Shown here in pieces: positions 6,663 to 13,618 of a stretch of DNA of 55,765 nucleotides. How positions within the stretch are numbered: the first letter of the stretch is position 1; each line of letters opens with the position of its first letter. The notes under the pieces were generated by a model. The model ran no database searches, was not told where the DNA came from, and saw only the letters and a program-made list of their open reading frames with translations. Origin of the DNA: a virus. Position numbers and translations under genes: made by a program. The DNA lies in the IMG/VR virus record IMGVR_UViG_3300008110_005672, positions 1-55,765 of that record. One strand, written 5' to 3'.

Positions 6663-7015
6663 TTACCGTTCCTTAACAACCATTCTGTTAGTCTAGCACC
6701 CTGCAGCCTGGCTCGGACCTGGTACTTGTAACCACGATCAAAATGATCTACCATTCTATGCCAGCTAGGAGTTTCAACTGCATGTTCCATTATCCATTTG
6801 CCTTGTTCGCTCTGCTGCCAGTCCCAAAGCGGTTGGGCAGCATATAGGTCTGGGTCTTCTACATCTCCCATTGTAAATGTATATACTACGATTTCTTTGG
6901 TTTCTTCTACTCGATCGTCGATTATCATATATCTATATGTATCTAGTCTAGGTCCGCGACCTATATAACCTCGAGCGGGCTCAAATTGATAGCCTTTGAT
7001 TTTTGTTATTGCCAT
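6656..7015 (-). CDS. 119-residue protein of unknown function, related to the paralog array
   Basis: Begins MAITKIKGYQFEPARGYIG. Trp- and Tyr-rich (WDWQQSEQGKWIMEHA...SWHRMVDHFDRGYKYQVRARL). Lacks the clear C-terminal DAxxFxLxW signature, but the central helix before a beta strand is similar. Coupled to its neighbours by overlaps of 7 and 10 bases. Confidence 0.6.
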   Translation of the reverse strand: MAITKIKGYQFEPARGYIGRGPRLDTYRYMIIDDRVEETKEIVVYTFTMGDVEDPDLYAAQPLWDWQQSEQGKWIMEHAVETPSWHRMVDHFDRGYKYQVRARLQGARLTEWLLRNGKW

Positions 7016-7266
7016 CTTAGGGTAAAATTTACAGCATCTATTTCAGATTCAAAGATAAAATCTGCACCTCTTCGTTCAAAGGCATGATTACAGTGTTCTG
7101 CAAGCCAATGTGTGATATCAACAGCATGATTATTATCTGTAAATCTATCCAACATGACTCTGCGCCAACCCAACGATTTGAGCATGCCCCACATGACTTC
7201 TCGATCTATTTCACTCTGCATCTTTGTGCCGAGTTCATCTAAGATTTCTTTTTCTAAATTTTTCAT
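7006..7266 (-). CDS. paralogous small protein, member 2
   Basis: 86 residues. C-terminus FIFESEIDAVNFTLRWQ and preceding ITHWLAEHCNHAF match the same family signature as the 6405-6662 protein. Overlaps the next gene by 4 bases (ATGA type). Function unknown. Confidence 0.7.
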   Translation of the reverse strand: MKNLEKEILDELGTKMQSEIDREVMWGMLKSLGWRRVMLDRFTDNNHAVDITHWLAEHCNHAFERRGADFIFESEIDAVNFTLRWQ

Positions 7267-7514
7267 ACGTTACCTCTGCCCCCAAATTTCAGCATGAACA
7301 TCACAGCATCACGTTCATCTGTAAACTGAAAATACAAGGCATGATAGTGCTCTTCACGCCATAGTTCTTTACAGTTGTTTATACACCAATCTGCCATTTC
7401 TGTAATTTGAGAAAGTTGTATTTGATCAAAGTTTACTCTGTAGGGAAACACAGCTCTAGCCCTAGTGCTGAGAACTTCATTGATTGTACCTACTCTAGTC
7501 TTGGCCATTACCAT
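7263..7514 (-). CDS. paralogous small protein, member 3
   Basis: 83 residues. Helix ADWCINNCKELW then LYFQFTDERDAVMFMLKFGG, the family signature. The Met at residue 3 is an alternative start. Function unknown. Confidence 0.7.
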   Translation of the reverse strand: MVMAKTRVGTINEVLSTRARAVFPYRVNFDQIQLSQITEMADWCINNCKELWREEHYHALYFQFTDERDAVMFMLKFGGRGNV

Positions 7515-7806
7515 ATTTTAACAAGAACATTGTGCGTTTTTGATCATCATAAAAATCCAATCGAACGGTATGCTGTGATTTTTTGCCTTCGTACCATCCT
7601 AGCTCTACCACCGGCCACCATTCGCCTCCTTGTGGAGGCCTCACATAGTCAGTATCATTTACGTATTCTCTATGATCACGTAGCGTAAAACCTAAGACAT
7701 CTTTCATCTTTGTTCGTGAAAGATACACAGAGGGTTTTTCACGCTGTTTAATACGCTCAAGCACACCTGCCCATTGACCGGGAGTCATCACAATTGGTTT
7801 ACTCAT
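7495..7806 (-). CDS. paralogous small protein, member 4 (divergent)
   Basis: 103 residues, ending VRLDFYDDQKRTMFLLKYGNGQD, a diverged version of the family C-terminus in which the usual DA is replaced. The middle is aromatic with PPQGGEWWPVVE. Overlaps neighbours by 20 and 8 bases. Function unknown. Confidence 0.65.
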   Translation of the reverse strand: MSKPIVMTPGQWAGVLERIKQREKPSVYLSRTKMKDVLGFTLRDHREYVNDTDYVRPPQGGEWWPVVELGWYEGKKSQHTVRLDFYDDQKRTMFLLKYGNGQD

Positions 7807-8029
7807 TTAACCACTTTTGTATAATGGTGTTAGCTTCTTTCGAGTCTTTGGTATTCCAAAGCCTATATTCCTCGTTCGCCCCGTGATCACCGCCATCGAG
7901 ATAGATTTTACCAATCTCTGGAAAATAATTCAAGAACGCCTGTCCAAGTCGATAGTCAGGATTACGCATGTATTCCATAATCCAATGCTGTTCAAATTCC
8001 TTGTACTGTTCTTTTGAAATCACATCCAC
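7799..8029 (-). CDS. paralogous small protein, member 5 (most divergent)
   Basis: 76 residues. Ends YRLWNTKDSKEANTIIQKWLNE, which keeps the strand, the acidic residue, the Ala and the final W but not the F positions, so membership is tentative. Contains GGDHGANEE. Function unknown. Confidence 0.55.
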   Translation of the reverse strand: MDVISKEQYKEFEQHWIMEYMRNPDYRLGQAFLNYFPEIGKIYLDGGDHGANEEYRLWNTKDSKEANTIIQKWLNE

Positions 8030-8286
8030 ATCAACTGGAACACAGTTGCCTCAATGTCGTCCTGAATGTAAACAGTCCACATGGGACTGCCACTATTAAA
8101 ACGATGACACATATCCGCCGTCGGACAGGTACGCTTCATCCATTCTTCAAACGCATGATCATCCTCGGGGTATACCCAGCAGTACCAGCCACGTGGAGGC
8201 GGATCCAATGGAAAAGGATTTCCTGGATTAGGACTGGTGTCGCCGTCTTCAAATCTCCAATGATGCACACTGGCTTTCAAGACCAA
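8020..8286 (-). CDS. paralogous small protein, member 6
   Basis: 88 residues. Pro-rich middle (SPNPGNPFPLDPPPRGWYCWVY), then helix FEEWMKRTC and the family end WTVYIQDDIEATVFQLMWM. Function unknown. Confidence 0.65.
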   Translation of the reverse strand: MVLKASVHHWRFEDGDTSPNPGNPFPLDPPPRGWYCWVYPEDDHAFEEWMKRTCPTADMCHRFNSGSPMWTVYIQDDIEATVFQLMWM

Positions 8287-8597
8287 GTCCTATGTTTTTC
8301 AGCCACCCATTCGTTGCCGTCATATTCTGCAATTTCCCATTCAACATCACCAGGCACCTCAACAATCTTTAGATTGGCGTGGGCACCGTTTGCTGCCATG
8401 CCCAAGTCTCTCACAATCTTTACAAGGTAGGGATCGTCTCTAGGAACGTCTCGATCAAACCATTTTGGATCGGTAATGCCGGCCATTTGTTTGTATTCTT
8501 TTTTAGCACGGCTGCTGAGTCCAAAACCGCCATAGCAGGTATTGATTACAATAAATTGAATACCCTTGAGAGTTTTAATCAGTTGTTCGTGTGTCAT
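8277..8597 (-). CDS. 106-residue protein of unknown function
   Basis: Starts MTHEQLIKTLKGIQFIVINT, the ATG with GGAGAG seven bases upstream. The segment FIVINTCYGGFGLSSRAKKEY and the later DPYLVKIVRDLG resemble a conserved phage family with CYGGFxxS; role unknown. Overlaps the downstream paralog gene by 10 bases. Confidence 0.7.
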   Translation of the reverse strand: MTHEQLIKTLKGIQFIVINTCYGGFGLSSRAKKEYKQMAGITDPKWFDRDVPRDDPYLVKIVRDLGMAANGAHANLKIVEVPGDVEWEIAEYDGNEWVAEKHRTWS

Positions 8598-8634
8598 AGT
8601 TTCTCTCCGCAATGTGGACACAGTGATGAGCTCA

Positions 8635-9486
8635 TTATACTTCCAATACAATATTAGGATTCCACCCGGTATCCTCAGTATAGCCATCGCTTTCATAACC
8701 TCTAGGATTACAAACTACACGAGTGCTACCTAACACATAATCAAAAGGATGATGAGTGTGACCGTGAGTCCACAGTTTGATCTGTGGATGATCAAGAATA
8801 AACTCACTTAGGTCACTGTGATAACCACCGTTCATGATATAGTCATGTGCATACTGAGGATGACAGCTCAAGTGACTGGGAGTGTGATGTCCCACTACCA
8901 CGAACTTCTGCTCCTGAGGATAACCATCCATCACAGTTTTAAAATATTGTAGAGTCTTGCGATGACGGTCTGCAATGTCAGCAGGCTTAAGAGTTCTATA
9001 ACCTGCATCATCATTGCGAATAATTCTAAAATCATTCATCATGTCCGCAAGCGCATGAAGCGTGAACGGGTCATGCTTGTTGCAGTCGGTCCAAAGTGTT
9101 GCACCCATGAACACGATATCGTTGATCACTTTGACATCATTTTCTAAAAAATAAACGTTAGGATACTTGGCACACTCTTCACGAAGGTGATCAATGCTGG
9201 CAAAAAATTTGCCATGGTAAAATTCGTGGTTGCCTGCAACATATATCACATGAGGAAATTGAAAACTGCAACGCTTTAAGAAATCACGGAATCTCTGTGA
9301 CTTGAGTTGTCTACTGCCTAACATCTCTAGCATGGCCGCAGTTCTAACATTTTCGTCCTGATGGTCGTGCAGGTCTTGAGCAACCATGATGTCGCCCGAG
9401 AGAATCAGTAGGTCATAGTCAGCATCGTTGGGGATCATTATGTCCGAGAACTCTAAATGCAGATCTGAAACCAATTTAATTTTCAT
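8635..9486 (-). CDS. calcineurin-like metallophosphoesterase
   Basis: 283 residues with the full set of metal-binding motifs: DLH (SDLHLE, near residue 8), GDI (SGDIM), GNHE (AGNHEFYHG), GHH (VVGHHTP) and GHTH (THGHTHHPF). Cytoplasmic. Substrate cannot be deduced; phage relatives include nucleotide phosphatases and phosphodiesterases. Monocistronic start from the perfect promoter at 9512-9540. Confidence 0.88.
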   Translation of the reverse strand: MKIKLVSDLHLEFSDIMIPNDADYDLLILSGDIMVAQDLHDHQDENVRTAAMLEMLGSRQLKSQRFRDFLKRCSFQFPHVIYVAGNHEFYHGKFFASIDHLREECAKYPNVYFLENDVKVINDIVFMGATLWTDCNKHDPFTLHALADMMNDFRIIRNDDAGYRTLKPADIADRHRKTLQYFKTVMDGYPQEQKFVVVGHHTPSHLSCHPQYAHDYIMNGGYHSDLSEFILDHPQIKLWTHGHTHHPFDYVLGSTRVVCNPRGYESDGYTEDTGWNPNIVLEV

Positions 9487-9511
9487 GATAATTTTCCGGT
9501 AATGTACATAT

Positions 9512-9540
9512 ATTATAGCACCAGTTTAAGAGTTTGTCAA
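9512..9540 (-). promoter_or_regulatory. sigma70-consensus promoter (TTGACA-N17-TATAAT)
   Basis: Both hexamers perfect, spacer 17 bases, minus strand; drives the metallophosphoesterase and probably the small-gene run behind it. It lies directly back-to-back with the plus-strand late promoter at 9544. Confidence 0.9.
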
Positions 9541-9543
9541 ACG

Positions 9544-9551
9544 GTTAAATA
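9544..9551 (+). promoter_or_regulatory. T4-type late promoter (GTTAAATA)
   Basis: T4-type late box followed by CTC about 30 bases upstream of the plus-strand membrane-protein island. The GGGAGCGA before the ATG at 9581 is its ribosome-binding site. Confidence 0.55.
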
Positions 9552-9580
9552 CTCATATTAACTAACCCGGGAGCGAAACG

Positions 9581-9862
9581 ATGGGCGACATATTCAAAAT
9601 CATAGGTGATCTGGGCATGCCAGTTGCCGCGGCATTGGCGGGCGGCTACTTTGTCTACCTGACTATCAAGCTGTTGCTACAGGGTGTTTTGGGCAGCATC
9701 AACGGCATGAAGGGCATTATTATTGCTCTAGACAATCGTGTTAAAACCATGAACCACGACGTTATTCGCATTGATACCATTGTGTCAAACGCATTGGGTC
9801 TACGTCCAGATGCAGATCGTATAGCTCGTGCAGACGGCAAGAACGATGCAAGGAGAGACTGA
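9581..9862 (+). CDS. holin-like small membrane protein A
   Basis: 93 residues: one N-terminal transmembrane segment (MPVAAALAGGYFVYLTIKLLL) followed by an amphipathic helix NRVKTMNHDVIRIDTIVSNALGL and a charged tail. This layout (one TM, coiled helix) is that of BhlA/UviB-type holin-like proteins. It is paralogous to the protein at 10351-10662. The lysis role is inference. Confidence 0.6.
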   Translation: MGDIFKIIGDLGMPVAAALAGGYFVYLTIKLLLQGVLGSINGMKGIIIALDNRVKTMNHDVIRIDTIVSNALGLRPDADRIARADGKNDARRD

Positions 9863-10068
9863 TGTTGTACTTTGACTATTCTTGGGACTGTAGTCCTAGC
9901 GGTATTATATTAGATCAAGAATTCAATGTGGATAAACTAGGATGGCAAGGCGGTGACTACTTTCAACTGGTTAACATTAACGGTAGGTGCTATCTCAAAA
10001 AAGTAGATCCTTTAGTAAAATTTATCAAAGACGGAGAGCGAAATGGACAAATGGATCAAATGGTATGA
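9862..10068 (+). CDS. 68-residue protein of unknown function
   Basis: Begins MLYFDYSWDCSPSGIILDQEF, beta-rich, soluble. Start overlaps the previous stop (TGATG). Homologs with W-D-x-S-P-x-G are known to me as small hypothetical proteins of T4-like phages. Function unknown. Confidence 0.6.
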   Translation: MLYFDYSWDCSPSGIILDQEFNVDKLGWQGGDYFQLVNINGRCYLKKVDPLVKFIKDGERNGQMDQMV

Positions 10069-10189
10069 CAGTTTGCCAGAACATACTAGAGAATATCTAA
10101 AACATCAACCGTTGTGGCATGACAGCGATCTTGCCAAGGCGGGACTGGTAGGATTTGTAATAGGATTGATATTGGGATTAACAGTGTAA
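10043..10189 (+). CDS. 48-residue membrane protein
   Basis: MDKWIKWYDSLPEHTREYL... with a C-terminal transmembrane helix LVGFVIGLILGLTV. Overlaps the previous gene by 26 bases. GGAGAGCGA precedes the ATG. Function unknown; belongs to the membrane-protein island. Confidence 0.65.
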   Translation: MDKWIKWYDSLPEHTREYLKHQPLWHDSDLAKAGLVGFVIGLILGLTV

Positions 10190-10209
10190 TCAACAAATAG
10201 GAGCGAACT

Positions 10210-10350
10210 ATGTTGTTTGAAGCATTTCTAGTGTTTTGGATGCTAGAAGTTTTAGTTCTAGCATCAGTGGCAGTATGGTATTATTATGAACCCATAGAAA
10301 AAGAAAAGAAAATCTGGGATCCTTGGGGAATCTGGAAGGAGGTAAAATAA
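10210..10350 (+). CDS. 46-residue membrane protein
   Basis: N-terminal transmembrane helix (AFLVFWMLEVLVLASVAVWY) and a short charged tail ending IWDPWGIWKEVK. AGGAGCGA four bases before the ATG. Ends exactly where the next gene begins. Function unknown. Confidence 0.65.
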   Translation: MLFEAFLVFWMLEVLVLASVAVWYYYEPIEKEKKIWDPWGIWKEVK

Positions 10351-10662
10351 ATGGATGTCGTAGAACTTATAAACAAATATGGATTCCCAATTGTTATGGC
10401 AGTTGGAATGGGCTTCATTATCAAGTATGTTTGGGAATGGGCCACCAAAGAAGTCAAGCCTGTTATCTCAGAAGCCAACACTGTGCTTATCGCTCTCATT
10501 GATCGTATCCGAATGTTAGACAACGATTTGATTCGACTTAACCAAAAGGTTAATACTGTATTACACCTGCGTGGTAAAACGATCGAATATGAACGTGTTG
10601 AAGCTGAAAAGAAAATCAACGAACATGCAGACGACAAAGAAGCAAAGGGCGGTAGTTCTTAA
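10351..10662 (+). CDS. holin-like small membrane protein B
   Basis: 103 residues: TM helix (FPIVMAVGMGFIIKYVWEW), then DRIRMLDNDLIRLNQKVNTVL, aligned by eye with the same region of the 9581-9862 protein (R-x4-D-x-IR-x4-V-x3-L), and a long charged tail. GGAGG precedes the start. Probably an old duplication of protein A. Convergent with the cyclase gene. Confidence 0.62.
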   Translation: MDVVELINKYGFPIVMAVGMGFIIKYVWEWATKEVKPVISEANTVLIALIDRIRMLDNDLIRLNQKVNTVLHLRGKTIEYERVEAEKKINEHADDKEAKGGSS

Positions 10663-12438
10663 TCACTTGCTTGTTGCTATAAAGATGCCATCCCAATCAG
10701 CAGGTAAGTCTTGAGTTAGTTGGAATTCGCAACGTTCAATCCACATGTCGTAGTACTTGTCCATTTTACCATCAAACTCGCCTTTTAAAGAATTACATAG
10801 TTCAATAGCACCTTTAAAATCTTGAGCACGATATAAACTGTGCATCCTGTCATGTTCAGGTTGTGTTTGCAAATATTCAGACATAGCACCTACATCTGTG
10901 TCTAGTACTGTATAGATAGCGATACCCACACTCTTGCCTTTAACTGCTAGATCATCAATCTTTAAAAAGAAAAAGTCATCTTTACAGCGTTCAACAGTTG
11001 CTCCGCCTACCAGTAATACACATCCGTATTCTTTACACTTGCTTTCGATACGTGCGGCTGTTGAAACAGCATCTCCTAAAATATCGTAGCTGTGCCTTGC
11101 ACTAGAACCCATCTCTCCAATGTAGCCTAGGCCCGTGTTGATACCTGCACCCATGGCAATAGCAGGACGACCTTCTGCTACAATTTTATCGTTAAATTTC
11201 TCTACTGCTTTCAACATGTTAAGACCTGTACGCACTGCTGTTTTTGGATGATCAGCATCGTCGATAGGAGCATTGTGTATGTGCATACTTGCATCACCAA
11301 TGTACTTGATTACCATTCCGTTTGCATCTAGAATAGGCTGTGTAATAGCATCCATGTATCCGTTCATGATACGTGTAAGTCCTTTAACGTCATCACCAAA
11401 ACTTTCACCTAATGGTGTAAAGCCTCGTAGATCACTAAAACAAATTGACACTTCACGCTTCATACCATCTTTGATGAGTGCAGGATTTTCTGCTAGCATA
11501 CGAACTACAGTGGGACTGGCATAGCCAGCAAACTGTTTCTTTATGGCCTGCTTCTGCAGGAACTCACTTACAAACTTGACACCATAAGTATGAAGAGCAA
11601 CGATAATAAGCCCAAACGCGATTGCAGTCGCATCTGATAGGATGAGCCAATTATTGAAAGCGTAGATAGTACCAGGAACGACGGCACCAACAATAACCAC
11701 AGCAGCACAAATTCCAACATAAGTCCACCTCGATAAGAAAATTAACAATATGCCGAATGCTAGTAATGCTAGGATTTCAACGCCGTCGGCATAATCGGGA
11801 CGTTGAATTACCACTCCATTAATCATAGTACCTATTGCTGCCGCTTGTACATCCTGCGGCCATACTGCACCTTTACTTGTAGGCAAAGGATTAGCAATGC
11901 CTGCGGCTGTCGGACCTACTATAACTATAGCACCATTAAAGTTTTTGGGCAAGTCCAAAAGGCTTGCCTGTTGGTTCTCTTGACTCCAATCGATCCATAC
12001 ACGACCTAGGTTATCTGTAGTAATAGGACCAAACTTAGGTATGCGCATTTTCTCAACACCGTTCTCGTTGAGCTTTACTTGGAATGTGGAGTCGCCGGCA
12101 GCAGCACGAAGTGTTTCCATAGACATACTAGGATACAATTTACCGTCAACAGATACAATCAACGGTAGTCTACGATTAACACCGTCTACTTCTGGTAGTG
12201 TGCTAACTATCCCAATGCCTGCCGCTGCATTTTCTAATTGTGGTACGTTGGCAATAAGTCCGGGATATTGTACGATTTGGTCCTGCCACTCTGGTCCTAG
12301 TACTGCTGATCCTGGATTACGTGGTGTATTTTTAGTTTTTTGTGCCGGCACGCTGCCTAGTACAACTGGATATTGTTTTAGAGCCGTTGCGAGAATACCA
12401 TCACCACCAGTGCGGTCAGGCTCATGGCCACTGGCCAT
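10663..12438 (-). CDS. CHASE2-type class III nucleotidyl cyclase, main part (frame broken)
   Basis: Makes a cyclic nucleotide (cAMP or cGMP) at the membrane in response to an extracellular signal sensed by CHASE2. This frame holds the rest of CHASE2 (EPDRTGGDGILATAL onward), three or so transmembrane helices (about residues 215-290) and a cyclase domain: first metal Asp in CFSDLRGF, second in KYIGDA, and GDAVSTAAR in place of the usual GDxVNxAAR, so the conserved Asn is Ser. The N-terminal part is in another frame at 12422-12631; about 30 residues between YGQWP and EPDR are missing. Activity therefore doubtful as sequenced. Confidence 0.8.
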   Translation of the reverse strand: MASGHEPDRTGGDGILATALKQYPVVLGSVPAQKTKNTPRNPGSAVLGPEWQDQIVQYPGLIANVPQLENAAAGIGIVSTLPEVDGVNRRLPLIVSVDGKLYPSMSMETLRAAAGDSTFQVKLNENGVEKMRIPKFGPITTDNLGRVWIDWSQENQQASLLDLPKNFNGAIVIVGPTAAGIANPLPTSKGAVWPQDVQAAAIGTMINGVVIQRPDYADGVEILALLAFGILLIFLSRWTYVGICAAVVIVGAVVPGTIYAFNNWLILSDATAIAFGLIIVALHTYGVKFVSEFLQKQAIKKQFAGYASPTVVRMLAENPALIKDGMKREVSICFSDLRGFTPLGESFGDDVKGLTRIMNGYMDAITQPILDANGMVIKYIGDASMHIHNAPIDDADHPKTAVRTGLNMLKAVEKFNDKIVAEGRPAIAMGAGINTGLGYIGEMGSSARHSYDILGDAVSTAARIESKCKEYGCVLLVGGATVERCKDDFFFLKIDDLAVKGKSVGIAIYTVLDTDVGAMSEYLQTQPEHDRMHSLYRAQDFKGAIELCNSLKGEFDGKMDKYYDMWIERCEFQLTQDLPADWDGIFIATSK

Positions 12439-12631
12439 ATTTGTCTAAGGCTGCTTCATCTATGTTGACCGTATAGATGTTATTGGCAGTTGGAGTTTTT
12501 TGTGTAATCAGTGTGTCAAAGTATCGTAGTCTTACACTTTCTACAAAGCTAGGATCGGCAATTCTTATACTTAATATAAGTGCCAATGTCAGTAGAGCGG
12601 TCCACGGACTAGTTAGTATTTTTTTCATCAT
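12422..12631 (-). pseudogene. N-terminal fragment of the CHASE2 cyclase
   Basis: Starts MMKKILTSPWTALLTLA, with a transmembrane helix, then RYFDTLI and YTVNIDEAALDKYGQWP, the typical opening of CHASE2, before stopping. Overlaps the main frame by 17 bases. In intact CHASE2 proteins YGxWPWxR is followed by about 25-30 residues before the ExDRxGGD segment, so DNA is missing at the junction. Start overlaps the upstream stop (ATGA). Confidence 0.7.
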
Positions 12632-12921
12632 ATAGGCGTGCCAAAAGTTGAAACGGAGTCGGAGCCTGTGCCCAATATGCACGTAGTGGTTGGAGTCATT
12701 TTAAGCAATGTCCAGTTTTGAGTTTTTTCATTGATCCAAAGAGAATATACAGATTTATCGTTGACGTGTAAACCTTTCCAGGATAATTTTTCTTCAAATT
12801 CTTTCTCCAGCACTGAGATAACTTTTTGAGTATCGTCACAGACGATAGGATAGTCATATCTAAATTGGGCGTTGACTAGGCTGGGTGAGCAGACGAGGAA
12901 CGCCAGTAGCAGTGAACGCAT
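12628..12921 (-). CDS. secreted protein of unknown function
   Basis: 97 residues with a clear signal peptide (MRSLLLAFLVCSPSLVNA|Q). Mature part about 79 residues with two Cys (VCDD and TTCI), which could form a disulfide in the periplasm. Coupled to the cyclase N-terminus by ATGA. A late-type box GGTAAATA (12941-12948) and AAGGAG precede it. Function unknown; it may modulate the sensor. Confidence 0.7.
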   Translation of the reverse strand: MRSLLLAFLVCSPSLVNAQFRYDYPIVCDDTQKVISVLEKEFEEKLSWKGLHVNDKSVYSLWINEKTQNWTLLKMTPTTTCILGTGSDSVSTFGTPI

Positions 12922-12950
12922 TACCGGCTCCTTAAAATAATATTTACCAG

Positions 12951-13433
12951 TTATCTCACCAACATGGCAAAGCTAAACATCACTGTAGGCACAGCTATGG
13001 CCATGAAACTTATACCTATCAACACTCTATCTATCATATCAGAATGTGCCTGTATCCTGGCATTTTTTATGTCTGCTTCTAGTTTAGCACGTTCTTTATA
13101 CATACGCACTCGTTCAGCCATCATTTGTTCCCAGACATCACCATTACCACTGTATATCAACAGTTCTTTGAGTTGTTTTTCTGCATCCCTAAGTGCCTTA
13201 CTCTGCATGGCAATTTCTATTGACATGGCCCTAATCTGTCCGTCAGTAAGAATTTTTTTGCTTGTTTGTACCGCTACGTTAGCACCGTGAATCTTGTCGC
13301 TGTTTTCAAAGAATTTGGCAAACTGTCCGTAGAGGCTATTGACATCTTTGCCTAGAGCAATGGCTTTTTTGATATAGCTCACTGACTGCTGTGCGGCGGT
13401 GAAGGCAAGACCAATTGTGATAGGATCGATCAT
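12951..13433 (-). CDS. coiled-coil protein with C-terminal membrane anchor
   Basis: 160 residues. The central region (about 70-130) is charged helix with many Glu, Lys, Arg and Ala; a hydrophobic segment GISFMAIAVPTVMFSFAML lies near the end. Tail-anchored topology. Similar proteins occur in large marine phages without known function. Coupled to the upstream 51-residue gene. Confidence 0.7.
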   Translation of the reverse strand: MIDPITIGLAFTAAQQSVSYIKKAIALGKDVNSLYGQFAKFFENSDKIHGANVAVQTSKKILTDGQIRAMSIEIAMQSKALRDAEKQLKELLIYSGNGDVWEQMMAERVRMYKERAKLEADIKNARIQAHSDMIDRVLIGISFMAIAVPTVMFSFAMLVR

Positions 13434-13585
13434 GTTTTCTTAGGATCCTTGGGTTTTGGGGGAGGTTTAGACCACTCTACACATACGACCTTGCGATTGT
13501 AGACATCACCAGTCCAAGTCCATTTTACACACCGAGGCTCATCGGGGTTGAATCCAGCCAGAAATATGCTTAGAATTAGGTCCAT
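13430..13585 (-). CDS. 51-residue protein of unknown function
   Basis: MDLILSIFLAGFNPDEPRCV... with a short hydrophobic start, two Cys (CVKW and VVCVEW) and a Pro/Lys tail PPPKPKDPKK. Stop overlaps the next start. GGAGCGAC before the ATG and a late-type box GCTAAATA at 13607-13614. Function unknown. Confidence 0.65.
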   Translation of the reverse strand: MDLILSIFLAGFNPDEPRCVKWTWTGDVYNRKVVCVEWSKPPPKPKDPKKT

Positions 13586-13618
13586 TGTCGCTCCGTACCT
13601 GTATGGTATTTAGCGGTA

